Source: Brevibacillus laterosporus DSM 25
GTDB taxonomy: Bacteria; Bacillota; Bacilli; Brevibacillales; Brevibacillaceae
Direction: 5' to 3'
Length of the DNA: 64,000 nt
Assembly: GCF_002706795.1 (NCBI RefSeq)
Contig: NZ_CP017705.1
Location: 3,881,501 to 3,945,500 of the forward strand
Shown: one piece after another, positions 15,958 through 24,698 of the stretch
Numbering within the stretch: position 1 is the stretch's first letter
How the letters are laid out: the number at the start of each line of letters is the position of its first letter
The notes under the pieces: generated by a model
The model's input: only the letters and a program-made list of their open reading frames with translations
Databases searched by the model: none
What the model was told of the DNA's origin: nothing
Position numbers and translations under genes: made by a program

Positions 15958-17913
15958 ATGAATATACATAAATGTCTGGATATGTTGTCAGAACGTACAA
16001 TTGAAGAAATTATCCAGGAACAAAATCGCCGATTAAACATAAAATGCGACAACTCTTTAATTAACCGACTGCAAGATTCGGCTTTCTGCCAAACATTATG
16101 GGATGCCTTAACAGAGCACGAGCGCCAAGCAGTGTCTCTTTTTTATACAAATGCTCAACAAGGCTTTATACGTAAGCGTGACTTTGAGACAATTACTCAA
16201 CAAGATATTCTGTTAACAGCGGGTCTTACCAAGCTACGTCGGCTAGGTATTATTTATACGGTTCGAAAAATGTGGAGCGAAATAGGCTACATGATGCCAT
16301 TTGAATTACGAAAAAATTTATACCCTCTTAGTAATCAAACACACAAAAAAAGGATAGAACCATCAATAAAAGAGGAAGCCATCCCGCATGTATTTTCCTA
16401 TGCACTTCCAGCAGGGCGAGGTATCCATATGGACATACTTGCCTTTCTGCTGTTCTTAAGAGAACAATCGGTTTCTTTAACACAAAAAAATGGAATACCC
16501 CGGCGAATGGTACTCAAATGGATGGAACGCATTTCTTTGAGAGGTGAACATATGCGGGGCTGGTTTTCTAGTCTTTTGCCGTCTGAAGTAAAGGTAGATG
16601 ATCAAACGCCCGTTTCTTTTCTCTTTGATCTATCTTTACGAATGCGGCTTGTCTACCTACAAGATAAAAGAATTTGCCTGCATTACGCAATATTAAATGA
16701 TTGGTTACATAAGAAAAATGTGGAACAAATTGAGGAGATAAAAGCAAATTTATTCCGATACTACGCACCAAAGGAGTCATGGCAAGAAGCATTTTTGTTT
16801 GAGCTGCAATTGTTTGATGAAGAGTGGTACAGGGTAGATGAAATTCTTTCCAAACTTACACAGATAGGCTATAAACTACCAGAACAGGGTCAGGAGCAAT
16901 TGAAAGAGACCTGGTTACATCCCTTGCTGGGTTTGGGCATGGTTCAACTAGGGGAAGATAATCAACAAAACCTATGGATTCGTCATAATCCGTACCATCA
17001 GGAAAAGGGGGATCATCAGCCTAAATGGTATTTGGATTCGACTGGTGAAGTCATGGTACCCCCAGGTATGGTCTTAGCTCAACTATGGGAGCTGAGCCGT
17101 TTGGGAGAAATGAATGTTGCTGGAGATTTTATAACGTGCAATCTTACCTCCCGAGGCGTGCAATCCTACTTATCTACAGGAGGAAGTGTGGATCAAATCC
17201 TACAATTTCTCCAAGAGAATACAGCACACCCAGTGCCGGATTCTGTAGCTCAATTAATAATAAAATGGTCAGGTGAAGCAAAACAGCTCTCCTTTGAGCA
17301 GGTGATTCGTTTTAAAACAGCAAGCTCTACCTTGTTAGCTGAATTACGTGATATAGGAATTCTTGCTCCGTATATTTCGGAGGTTATCTCTCCTGTTGCA
17401 TTTTTAATTCCTACAAGCAAATTAGATGAATTTGTTACCTTGCTTAGGGAATGTGGGTATGAGCCACAATCAGGGGAAATTCGTCGTTTTCAATCTATAG
17501 GCTTCCATTTAGGTAAGGATCATTCGAACAACAATCAAATTCCATTAGAGATAAATACGGATAGAGAAGGCTTTTTTCCCTTGATAACACCCTTTTTTGA
17601 TTTTAAGGTTGAAAATGTTTTTCCTGATGTTGGTGAAGCTATCCCAGGCTTGTCAACCTTACCAAAAATGTGGACGGAACATTATCAAAGCTATCATCCA
17701 AATACGGTACGCGTTATGCTAAAACGAGCTCAGGAGCTTCGATTGGAGATACAATGTCAAACGCATCGACAAGTTGAATGGACGGGCAGAGTGCAGGAAG
17801 TTGCATTGGAACATGGATACTGGCAAGTACGTATGATGTCAAAAGATCAATCATGGACAGAAAAAGTGGATGAAATATCGCGTCTACGTATCCTTATTCC
17901 GGCGTATTTATAG
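15958..17913 (+). CDS. helicase-associated domain protein
   Basis: About 651 residues from the ATG at 15958, five to eight bases after AGAGGTGAG; a GTG at 15949 overlaps that site. No Walker A or DEAD motifs are present, so this is not a complete helicase. The C-terminal 200 residues (SVAQLIIKWSGEAKQLSFEQ, LRDIGILAPYISEVISPVAF, LIPTSKLDEFVTLLRECGYE) resemble the XPB/Ssl2-like Helicase_C_3 domain. Similar long proteins occur in Brevibacillus and Paenibacillus as 'helicase-associated' proteins. The N-terminal part has winged-helix-like segments (LTAGLTKLRRLGIIYTVRK). A DNA-related role is inferred from the domain. Precedes ylbF, about 100 bases on. Confidence 0.75.
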   Translation: MNIHKCLDMLSERTIEEIIQEQNRRLNIKCDNSLINRLQDSAFCQTLWDALTEHERQAVSLFYTNAQQGFIRKRDFETITQQDILLTAGLTKLRRLGIIYTVRKMWSEIGYMMPFELRKNLYPLSNQTHKKRIEPSIKEEAIPHVFSYALPAGRGIHMDILAFLLFLREQSVSLTQKNGIPRRMVLKWMERISLRGEHMRGWFSSLLPSEVKVDDQTPVSFLFDLSLRMRLVYLQDKRICLHYAILNDWLHKKNVEQIEEIKANLFRYYAPKESWQEAFLFELQLFDEEWYRVDEILSKLTQIGYKLPEQGQEQLKETWLHPLLGLGMVQLGEDNQQNLWIRHNPYHQEKGDHQPKWYLDSTGEVMVPPGMVLAQLWELSRLGEMNVAGDFITCNLTSRGVQSYLSTGGSVDQILQFLQENTAHPVPDSVAQLIIKWSGEAKQLSFEQVIRFKTASSTLLAELRDIGILAPYISEVISPVAFLIPTSKLDEFVTLLRECGYEPQSGEIRRFQSIGFHLGKDHSNNNQIPLEINTDREGFFPLITPFFDFKVENVFPDVGEAIPGLSTLPKMWTEHYQSYHPNTVRVMLKRAQELRLEIQCQTHRQVEWTGRVQEVALEHGYWQVRMMSKDQSWTEKVDEISRLRILIPAYL

Positions 17914-18015
17914 GAAAATTAAGCAAAAAGTGTGTGATGTTTAAATCTTTCCTGTGCGCCCATAAGGGGTTTCGTGCTAAAATAATAGTAGGTTTGCCTG
18001 TAAAGGAGGTAAAAC

Positions 18016-18480
18016 ATGATAGAAATACCAAGTGAATTAGATATGGCTAGCTTACTACTTGAGGCTGACGACTTAGCCATTATGATAAATGAATCACGAG
18101 AAGTGAATGATTATTTACAAACGAAGCAAGCTATGGAAGATGACGAGGCAGTGTTATTATATATCCAGCGCTTCAACCGTAAAAGGCAAGATTATGAGGA
18201 AGTGCAACGGTTTGGCAAATATCACCCAGATTTTCACAAGGTAATGGCTGAGATTAGGGAATTAAAGCAATCATACGAAGCATTGCCAGCTGTTCGTAAT
18301 TTTAAGAAGGCGGAAGCACGTTTAGACCAGTTATTGTATCAAGTAGGCCGTGTTATAGCAGACTCTGTATCAGAGAGTGTTAAAGTACCTAGCAATAACC
18401 CAATTATGGAGGCAATGGCCAGCGGTTGCGGTACTGGTGGCAGTTGCGGTTGTGGTAATAAAGAAAAAAAATACGCTTAA
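18016..18480 (+). CDS. ylbF: YlbF/RicF family regulator
   Basis: 154 residues; AAGGAGG precedes the ATG. The core (residues 15-128) matches YlbF: helices around LADDLAIMINESREVNDYL, YEEVQRFGKYHPDFHKVMAE and LDQLLYQVGRVIADSVSES then VKVPSNNPIMEA. In Bacillus subtilis YlbF (RicF), YmcA and YaaT form an Fe-S-bearing complex that aids Spo0A phosphorylation, competence, biofilm formation and RNase Y activity. This protein ends in a Cys-rich tail, SGCGTGGSCGCGNKEKK, with three cysteines well placed for cluster or metal binding. ylbG follows, as in B. subtilis. Confidence 0.93.
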   Translation: MIEIPSELDMASLLLEADDLAIMINESREVNDYLQTKQAMEDDEAVLLYIQRFNRKRQDYEEVQRFGKYHPDFHKVMAEIRELKQSYEALPAVRNFKKAEARLDQLLYQVGRVIADSVSESVKVPSNNPIMEAMASGCGTGGSCGCGNKEKKYA

Positions 18481-18507
18481 ATTAAAAATACGAAAGAGCT
18501 CATAAAA

Positions 18508-18542
18508 CTACGCCTTTTGGTTTGCTAAAAAGGCGTAGCTGA
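18508..18542 (+). other. hairpin between ylbF and ylbG
   Basis: CTACGCCTTTT and AAAAAGGCGTAG form a strong stem inside a flanking GAGCTCA/TGAGCTT pair. No T-run follows, so it may process or attenuate the ylbF-ylbG message rather than end it. Confidence 0.55.
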
Positions 18543-18590
18543 GCTTGATTACATAGGATTGTTAGTAGAGGAAGGAGTTTTCAGGGTACG

Positions 18591-18962
18591 ATGAGACTGA
18601 AAAGATTGGGAGTAGCTGTTTGGATTAAAAATCCTCGTGTTGCGAAGAATTTACGAAAATTCGGCACCATTCATTACGTATCCAAGAGGCTCAATTACGT
18701 TGCGATGTATGTGGACGCAGACGAAATTGAGCAAGTGATATCACAATTGGAACGGCTCCACTTTGTATTAAAGGTAGAACGTTCACATCGCCACGAAATC
18801 CCAACCGAGTATAACAATGCGAAGCCGGATAAGGCGAAAGAATTTGACTATCAATTAGAGAAAAATCAGCTGATGGCTTTGGCAGAATCGTTAATCTGTG
18901 ATACTTCGTCGATTGGTAAGTCGGAACATCAGGCTGTAAGGTCTGTACCGGTTCAAAGCTAG
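18591..18962 (+). CDS. ylbG: YlbG family protein (DUF2129)
   Basis: 123 residues. The N-terminal 90 match YlbG: RLGVAVWIKNPRVAKNLRKF, GTIHYVSKRLNYVAMYVDAD and YNNAKPDKAKEFDYQL. The protein is cytoplasmic and its role is unknown. B. subtilis YlbG is about 90 residues; this one has an extra C-terminal 30 residues of low similarity (ending RSVPVQS). It follows ylbF in the usual order, 110 bases downstream of an internal hairpin. GAAGGAG is 17 bases from the ATG and AGGG closer, so the ribosome binding site is moderate. Confidence 0.88.
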   Translation: MRLKRLGVAVWIKNPRVAKNLRKFGTIHYVSKRLNYVAMYVDADEIEQVISQLERLHFVLKVERSHRHEIPTEYNNAKPDKAKEFDYQLEKNQLMALAESLICDTSSIGKSEHQAVRSVPVQS

Positions 18963-18990
18963 CAAGCTGTATGTTCGAACAAAAAACACA

Positions 18991-19047
18991 TAGGGGGCTT
19001 TTCTCATGTAACCAATTAGGTGTGATGGGAGAAGCCCTTTGCTATTT
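18991..19047 (+). terminator. rho-independent terminator
   Basis: GGGGGCTTTTCTCAT pairs with ATGGGAGAAGCCC; a TATTTTTC tail follows. Ends ylbF-ylbG. Confidence 0.75.
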
Positions 19048-19084
19048 TTCTTGACATGATCTAAGGTAAAGAACCCGTAAAATT

Positions 19085-19110
19085 AAAAGTGAAATTTGTT
19101 TCACTTTTTT
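19085..19110 (+). terminator. short hairpin with T-run
   Basis: AAAAGTGAAA, TTTG loop, TTTCACTTTTTT. Lies in the ylbG-pxpA gap and may be a second terminator or the end of a small transcript. Confidence 0.6.
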
Positions 19111-19127
19111 GTAATTGGGCCACGTGG

Positions 19128-19133
19128 TATGAT
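19128..19133 (+). promoter_or_regulatory. extended -10 of a probable pxpA promoter
   Basis: TGGTATGAT is an extended -10 element (TGN followed by TATGAT) 100 bases before pxpA; no good -35 precedes it, which extended -10 promoters tolerate. Confidence 0.4.
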
Positions 19134-19232
19134 AAGGAAATAAGGTTTAAGGTAAGGTAAATTATTACAGTTCGATTTGAATGCGCTTACAATAATATGG
19201 ACAATAAGAGAGAGCGAGGGGACAAAGACAGG

Positions 19233-19994
19233 ATGAAACTAGATATTAACTGCGATATGGGAGAGATGTTTGGGCGTCACAGACTCGATGAAGACATGGG
19301 GATTTTACGCTGGATTACATCGGTCAATATTGCTTGTGGTTTTCACTCTGGGGACCCACACGTGATATGCCGTACGGTAGAAGCAGCACTGAAACAAGGT
19401 GTGAAAATAGGTGCTCATCCCGGTTATCCTGACGTTCACGGGTTTGGGCGTCGTTCTATGAATTTGTCCATGCGCGAGGTTTATGAATTGATTTTATATC
19501 AGGTGTCTGCTTTAGAAGGAATTACGAGAGCACTGGGAGGCACATTACATCATGTGAAGCTACATGGAGCTCTATACAATGAAGCAGCCGAGCGACCAGA
19601 ATTGGCAGAAGCAGTTGTACGTGCTATTACAGATATTCGAGATGATTTAATTTTGTACGCATTATCAGGGAGTTCGTTGGTTCAGGTAGGTTTGGAGCAT
19701 GGTTTGTATGTGGCGGAGGAAGTATTTGCGGATCGAGCATACCTGCCTAATGGGCGCTTAGCTCCACGAGAATTGGAAGGAAGTATTTTAATTAGTAAGG
19801 AGGAGCAATTGCATCAGGCAAGCCAGCTTGTAAAAGAACAGCAAGTACGAACGGTAGATGGAAGTGTAATCGAATTAGCGGCTGATACGCTTTGTATTCA
19901 TAGAGAAAGCCCTGATTCCTTGCACGTTCTAAAGGAATTACATCGCTGGGCAAAGCAAAATGAGGTTCGTTTAGAAGCAATTGCCGTTTGTTAA
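19233..19994 (+). CDS. pxpA: 5-oxoprolinase subunit A (LamB/YcsF family)
   Basis: 253 residues from the ATG at 19233 (MKLDINCDMGEMFGRH); an earlier in-frame ATG at 19197 has no ribosome binding site. The family motifs are complete: VNIACGFHSGDPHVICRTVE, IGAHPGYPDVHGFGRRSM, VKLHGALYNEA and EVFADRAYLPNGRLAPR, and the length fits (about 250). PxpA acts with PxpB and PxpC in ATP-dependent opening of 5-oxoproline to glutamate. Neither pxpB nor pxpC is adjacent; both neighbours are unrelated. The partners may lie elsewhere. Confidence 0.93.
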   Translation: MKLDINCDMGEMFGRHRLDEDMGILRWITSVNIACGFHSGDPHVICRTVEAALKQGVKIGAHPGYPDVHGFGRRSMNLSMREVYELILYQVSALEGITRALGGTLHHVKLHGALYNEAAERPELAEAVVRAITDIRDDLILYALSGSSLVQVGLEHGLYVAEEVFADRAYLPNGRLAPRELEGSILISKEEQLHQASQLVKEQQVRTVDGSVIELAADTLCIHRESPDSLHVLKELHRWAKQNEVRLEAIAVC

Positions 19995-19997
19995 ATG

Positions 19998-20026
19998 GAA
20001 AGGCGACTTAGGTCGCCTTTCTACAT
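19998..20026 (+). terminator. terminator after pxpA
   Basis: GAAAGGCGAC, TTAG, GTCGCCTTTC; a compact stem with only a short T tail. Confidence 0.7.
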
Positions 20027-20083
20027 ACATGATATGTTTAATATTATTTCTTATTTTAGTGATTTCAAATTGAGGTGATATAT

Positions 20084-21547
20084 CTGAAAAGTAAGTTAAT
20101 TAATTTTGTACAACATAATTCCTCGATCATTCCATGTGCTCACAGTGTTACGGTGCAATCCTTTGATGGCAAAGCTGGAAATTGGCTAACTACAAAAAAC
20201 CCTGTTCAATATGAGGCAGCTACTGTGCATGGAAATGATAGCTTAGCTCCCCTGGCTTGGGGGGAGCCTGAGCAAGGAACGGGCTGGTATCATATGTACA
20301 AGCCCGGAGAGGTTACAGGAAAGCAGATCAATGGCATGCTTGACGACGCCAAATTCCTTATTCGTATCCCGGACGAATGGAATGGAAAATTAGTCGTGTC
20401 TGGGATACCAGCAACGCGTAATGAAACATCAACCGATTTATTATTTAGTGATTATGTTCTTGGCCAAGGCTACGCTTTCGCAGCCATCGATAAAGGAACC
20501 CAGGGATGGAACGATCCAGATGATCCGCTGGCAAAAGTGAAAAATGCACTTGTAGCAGAAGATGACAGTATAGCTAAATGGCATAGGTGCTTTCGACAGG
20601 TAACAAAGGCTGCTCAAAGATACTTAGCAACGCATCATCGAGATCAATTAATTTCTGCCAAGGATGTTTGTAATCCGGCTTATGTCTTACTTACTGATCA
20701 TCATCTTATTCCTACCTATGCGATAGGGATTTCTAACGGTGGCTATGTAGTGCGATTTGCGCTAGAACATGACGATCCTCAACTTACTGGAGAACCTGCT
20801 TTATTTGATGGAGGGGTAGAGCTTGAAGGGGTGATGTGGCAAGCAGAGGCTCCAAATTTGATTAGCTCGCTCACCACTATTGTACAAAAAGCGCATGCTG
20901 CCATATATGAAACAGGGCATATACAGCAGCAAGCACGTGAATGTATCTATGCGGCTGGAATGCCGAAAGGATCTGAAAAATTATGGGCGTACTACGATCA
21001 GATCTATTGGTTTGTAAGCCTGAATATTTATCGAGATAAGTTTGATCCCACTGCTCCTAATCGATTGGCTTGGCAGAATTATCTTTGCTTTGATCAAACT
21101 GGCTTGCGTGACCGAAGATACGACCATATTTATGCTTCTTATGATTATAAGAAAAGACCTTCATCCGTCAAACGAGGAGTTCAGCAGATTGCAAATACAG
21201 GTCGTATACACGTACCGCTTATTTCACTTGCTGGAACCTGGGACGCTCTGATTTTTCCTGATCTGCATGCCAAAGCCTATGCAGAGTTAGTCCAGCAAGC
21301 AGGCCAAGCAAAGAAGCATCGGTTGTACATGATAAAACAGGCTAATCATGTGGACGGTTTGGTTTGGAGTAAGGTTGACCCTGAGCATGAATTACAACCT
21401 ATGCTACCTTATGCACATCAGTGTTTTGATTTACTAGTCGAATGGGTTGAAAAAGGAATTAGCCCTCCTGCTAATAAAACCATTTCTATACCAACTAACC
21501 CAACGCGTGTAATTGATGTAGTGACTGGAGAGGAAAGGGAACCATAG
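20084..21547 (+). CDS. alpha/beta hydrolase (esterase / oligomer hydrolase-like)
   Basis: About 487 residues. The start is uncertain: GAGGTGAT (20072-20079) is an excellent ribosome binding site that overlaps a GTG at 20075, whereas the CTG at 20084 is correctly spaced, so a rare CTG start is my choice. The nucleophile elbow GISNGGY (Ser near residue 217) fits GxSx[21 protein letters not shown] probably supplies the acid and ANHVDGL the His. The architecture recalls 3-hydroxybutyrate oligomer hydrolases or tannase-like esterases. No clear signal peptide, so it may be cytoplasmic. Stand-alone gene with its own terminator. Substrate not assignable. Confidence 0.75.
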   Translation: MKSKLINFVQHNSSIIPCAHSVTVQSFDGKAGNWLTTKNPVQYEAATVHGNDSLAPLAWGEPEQGTGWYHMYKPGEVTGKQINGMLDDAKFLIRIPDEWNGKLVVSGIPATRNETSTDLLFSDYVLGQGYAFAAIDKGTQGWNDPDDPLAKVKNALVAEDDSIAKWHRCFRQVTKAAQRYLATHHRDQLISAKDVCNPAYVLLTDHHLIPTYAIGISNGGYVVRFALEHDDPQLTGEPALFDGGVELEGVMWQAEAPNLISSLTTIVQKAHAAIYETGHIQQQARECIYAAGMPKGSEKLWAYYDQIYWFVSLNIYRDKFDPTAPNRLAWQNYLCFDQTGLRDRRYDHIYASYDYKKRPSSVKRGVQQIANTGRIHVPLISLAGTWDALIFPDLHAKAYAELVQQAGQAKKHRLYMIKQANHVDGLVWSKVDPEHELQPMLPYAHQCFDLLVEWVEKGISPPANKTISIPTNPTRVIDVVTGEEREP

Positions 21548-21581
21548 GGAGTTATGAAAAAGATAAAGGCAGTAGTAACAG

Positions 21582-21636
21582 AGAAACGCAGAGGTATTTC
21601 CTGTCAGGATACAGGTTTATTCTGCGTTTCTTCTTA
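21582..21636 (+). terminator. rho-independent terminator
   Basis: AGAAACGCAGA pairs with TCTGCGTTTCT across a structured loop; TTCTTAATTTC follows. Confidence 0.8.
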
Positions 21637-21774
21637 ATTTCATTTGAAATGATGTGCCACAGTAGAAAACGACTATGATACAATCTGTAAAGAAGTTTCT
21701 TGCATTAGCCGATTGTACCAGTAAGAGGAATTATTATTCAGCTTTGGCTTGGGAAGTAGTGGGGAGAGTTCTAC

Positions 21775-23616
21775 ATGAAAGTAATACATAAGAAAAGTTT
21801 AGCAGTATGTATAGGCCTATTGATTTGCTTCGGAGCGATAGGAGCCTACATGAAATCGCCTGAAATCAAGGATTTTTTGTCTTCTTTACAGTCAGATTCT
21901 TTATTTTATTCCGGTGGAACATCGGTAGATCCATTTCGTAAAGAAGAGTTGTTACCGCCAGTCGTCAAAGAGCTTAATCCTTCATATATGATTAAAGCAA
22001 CCTTGTCGCCTGATCAAGCGATAATAGCAGGGACCGTTACCATGACTTTTGATAATCCACAGACGGATAAGCTTTATCTGTATTATTACGGTTATAAATG
22101 GAACAACAACAAAGTTTCCGCGATTCGCTGGAAAGGAAAAAATATCCCGTTTAGCCGTCGCGATCCTGTCATTGTGTTGGACAACCCAGCTAAAAAAGAG
22201 ACGCGCACGCAACTAGAAGTAATTTTTGAAACAAAGGTTCCACGTGAGCCAACTCGATTTGGTGTGCATGAAGGAATTTGGACCTTAACGCATTGGTATC
22301 CTATGCTTGGGGCCATGGATCAACAAAAGCGCTGGTATGAACCACCACAGGTCATTGGTTATGGAGACCCTTATATTTATCATTATGCTGATTATGAAGT
22401 CACTATGGTGGCACCCTCTTCATTTGAATGGGTAACTTCATGGGGGAGAGGAATGAAATCCAGTAATGGGGACGGACGCTCTACTTATCATTTTACTGGT
22501 AGAAAGTTGCTTAATTTTACGATGGTAGGCAGTCCATTATACAAAGTTGAAACGGTCAAAATTTCGCCAAAGTTAACAGTGGATATTGGGTCGACGGATG
22601 CAGCCCACTTGGCTAGATTAAAGGATATAGCGAGACAGGTTCTGCCTATCTACACCAAACTAATGGGAGAGCTTCCTTATCCCCGTATTGGTATTGCAGA
22701 GACAGGAAATAAAACAGTGTACGCTATGGAATACGCTAATATGGCTATTATCGCTAAGCATATGTTTAACGCTAATCAGGTCGAGCATTGGTTACCGCAT
22801 GAGTTAGCCCATTTGTGGTGGTACAATTCTGTAGAAAATATCGAGCCATATACAGGATGGATGGATGAAGGGTTAGTAGAGGCGAGTGTCACCTTCTATT
22901 ATCGAGAGCGATTTGGAGAAAAAGCCGCAGCAAAAATATTAGCTGAATATCAAGCAGATGTTAATAAATTAGCAAAAGCTTATCCATATGGGAAACTCTC
23001 CAATCACCTGACACAGTTTAAGGATTACTATGAATTCGATTGGACCTGGTACTCCAATGCAGCCTTATTATACGATAATTTACGAAAGCAGCTTGGGGAT
23101 GAATTGTTCTTTGACTTTTTAAAAAGGGTGCAAAGTAATTACCAGCATCAAGTCATTGGCCCAGAGCATTTGGATCAGGCGTTAGGTCAAATCTTAGGAG
23201 CCGAAGCCCAGTATTTTGTGCCAAATGTACACAAACAAAATCAAAAGAGCTTTATTCCAATTGCTGCTGAGTATTATGTAAATATTATTATCGGTCAAAC
23301 TCATTTTTATCCGGCTACAAGGGCACGCATCCGTAATCAAGTGGTTTATTTACCTCTACGAGAAACCTTGGAACAGCTAGGATTTAAGGTAACATCGGAT
23401 CAAGCCAATCGTATCATACGAGCGGAGTCAAAACGTAACGTGATTGTTTTCCACGAAAAATCAGATCGTTATGTGTTAAATGGTATCGAGCAGAAAATGC
23501 CGGTTCCTTTGTTAGAGTGGCACGCACGTAGCTTATTCCCTCTCGCACTGTTGGAGGAGGGCTTAGGATACCGAGTTACCTATCAGAAGGAAAAAAGGAC
23601 GGTCACCATTCAATAA
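21775..23616 (+). CDS. M1-type metallopeptidase with copper-amine-oxidase-like tail
   Basis: 613 residues. N-terminal membrane/signal segment (LAVCIGLLICFGAIGAYM). The gluzincin site is complete: His342-Glu343-x-x-His346 with Glu365 eighteen residues on (HELAHLWWYN ... WMDEGLVEA), as in M1 aminopeptidases. The GAMEN-like substrate element appears as YAMEYANMAI. The last 110 residues (from YYVNIIIGQTHFYPATRA to VTIQ) form a copper-amine-oxidase N-terminal (stalk) domain, also found at the end of the surface protein at 60975. Exported or membrane-anchored zinc peptidase by inference. GGGGAGAG lies before the ATG. Confidence 0.87.
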   Translation: MKVIHKKSLAVCIGLLICFGAIGAYMKSPEIKDFLSSLQSDSLFYSGGTSVDPFRKEELLPPVVKELNPSYMIKATLSPDQAIIAGTVTMTFDNPQTDKLYLYYYGYKWNNNKVSAIRWKGKNIPFSRRDPVIVLDNPAKKETRTQLEVIFETKVPREPTRFGVHEGIWTLTHWYPMLGAMDQQKRWYEPPQVIGYGDPYIYHYADYEVTMVAPSSFEWVTSWGRGMKSSNGDGRSTYHFTGRKLLNFTMVGSPLYKVETVKISPKLTVDIGSTDAAHLARLKDIARQVLPIYTKLMGELPYPRIGIAETGNKTVYAMEYANMAIIAKHMFNANQVEHWLPHELAHLWWYNSVENIEPYTGWMDEGLVEASVTFYYRERFGEKAAAKILAEYQADVNKLAKAYPYGKLSNHLTQFKDYYEFDWTWYSNAALLYDNLRKQLGDELFFDFLKRVQSNYQHQVIGPEHLDQALGQILGAEAQYFVPNVHKQNQKSFIPIAAEYYVNIIIGQTHFYPATRARIRNQVVYLPLRETLEQLGFKVTSDQANRIIRAESKRNVIVFHEKSDRYVLNGIEQKMPVPLLEWHARSLFPLALLEEGLGYRVTYQKEKRTVTIQ

Positions 23617-23638
23617 TAATGACGAAAGGAAATTCACC

Positions 23639-24136
23639 ATGCAACCAAATAACATCATTCTCATTGGATTTATGGGCACAGGTAAGTCAACAGTTGGTGA
23701 ACAGCTAGCACAACAACTACAGTATGAGCGCTGTGACTTAGATGAAGAGATTGTCAAAGCAACGGGGAAAACAATCTCCCAAATTTTTGCTAAGGATGGC
23801 GAAGAGATGTTTCGGCAGTTGGAGTCGGATGTGCTACGCCGATTAATTGACGGGAATCGTCGAGTGATAATTACGGGTGGCGGAGCGGTGCTGCGACCTG
23901 AAAATGTTCAGGTAATGCTTCAGCATGGAATCGTAGTAGCACTTACCGCTGAAGAGCAGGAGATTATTCGCCGAGTTGAGCAAGATCAGAATAGACCACT
24001 TCTCCAAGGGAATGTTAAGGTAAAAGTGCGAGAACTGCTACAAGCACGTGCAGGGGCATACGATTTTGCCCCTATTCAAGTAGATACAACTGGGAAAACG
24101 ATAGAAGAAATTGTCGATGAAATAACGAACGCGTAA
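23639..24136 (+). CDS. aroK: shikimate kinase
   Basis: 165 residues, normal length. Walker A GFMGTGKST at residues 10-18; DLDEEI and the shikimate-binding arginines (FRQLESDVLRRL); GGGAVLRPEN; the lid segment with QDQNRPLLQ. Phosphorylates shikimate in the chorismate pathway using ATP. It starts 20 bases after the peptidase gene and precedes yqzE and a YkuS gene; aroK next to yqzE is also the arrangement in Bacillus subtilis. Confidence 0.95.
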   Translation: MQPNNIILIGFMGTGKSTVGEQLAQQLQYERCDLDEEIVKATGKTISQIFAKDGEEMFRQLESDVLRRLIDGNRRVIITGGGAVLRPENVQVMLQHGIVVALTAEEQEIIRRVEQDQNRPLLQGNVKVKVRELLQARAGAYDFAPIQVDTTGKTIEEIVDEITNA

Positions 24137-24187
24137 CGATTAAAATCCTTCTCTTCGGCAAAACTAATGCCAAGGGAGGGATGCGCG

Positions 24188-24352
24188 ATGTCATCACAAG
24201 AATATGTAAAATATATGACCAAGCGCTTTGTGCAATATTTGGAGACACCTAAGGAAGAGCGTCGGCGTCAGCGTGAAATGCCACGTGAACCTTGGTCTTC
24301 GAAATGGTTTGGCGCCATCCCGATGTCCATCAAGCTATTATTCAAAAAATAA
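24188..24352 (+). CDS. yqzE: YqzE family protein
   Basis: 54 residues from the ATG at 24188, with AAGGGAGGG about ten bases upstream; an upstream in-frame ATG at 24167 precedes that site. SQEYVKYMTKRFVQYLETP, then KEERRRQREMPREPWSSKWF and IPMSIKLLF match YqzE, a short basic protein with a weakly hydrophobic end. In B. subtilis yqzE sits between the comG operon and aroK. No comG genes are visible here. Function unknown. Confidence 0.88.
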   Translation: MSSQEYVKYMTKRFVQYLETPKEERRRQREMPREPWSSKWFGAIPMSIKLLFKK

Positions 24353-24367
24353 CATCTGGGGGTTCTT

Positions 24368-24628
24368 ATGCCAAAAGTAGCCGTAGAAAAAACATTATCC
24401 CATGTGAGCACGATGTTGCGTCGTAATGGATTTGATGTGGTTGAATTAGGAAATTGGCAACAGATGGTAGATGCTGTAGTCATTACAGGTATGGATGAAA
24501 ACTTGATTGGAGATCAGTCTAAAAGCATTGCAGGAGCACCTGTAATCAATGCAGAGGGTATGACACTTGATGAAATTTTTCATCAGGTAAATGAGCGGTG
24601 CTCCCCTGCCGATGGTGGTTTTCGCTGA
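24368..24628 (+). CDS. YkuS family protein (UPF0180)
   Basis: 86 residues, 15 bases after yqzE and with TGGGGGTTCTT before the ATG. VAVEKTLSHVSTMLRRNGFD, VVITGMDENLIGDQS and INAEGMTLDEIFHQVNER match the UPF0180/YkuS family, small cytoplasmic proteins of unknown function. Likely the last gene of an aroK-yqzE-ykuS transcript, closed by a long terminator. Confidence 0.85.
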   Translation: MPKVAVEKTLSHVSTMLRRNGFDVVELGNWQQMVDAVVITGMDENLIGDQSKSIAGAPVINAEGMTLDEIFHQVNERCSPADGGFR

Positions 24629-24636
24629 ATAAAGGT

Positions 24637-24690
24637 CAAAACGGTGGTATTCTCCCAAGTCAAAGGAGAGAACCACCGTTTTGCTATTTT
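24637..24690. terminator. bidirectional terminator
   Basis: AAAACGGTGGTATTCTCC pairs with GGAGAGAACCACCGTTTT; convergent gene ends on both sides. Confidence 0.88.
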
Positions 24691-24698
24691 ACATTGAT

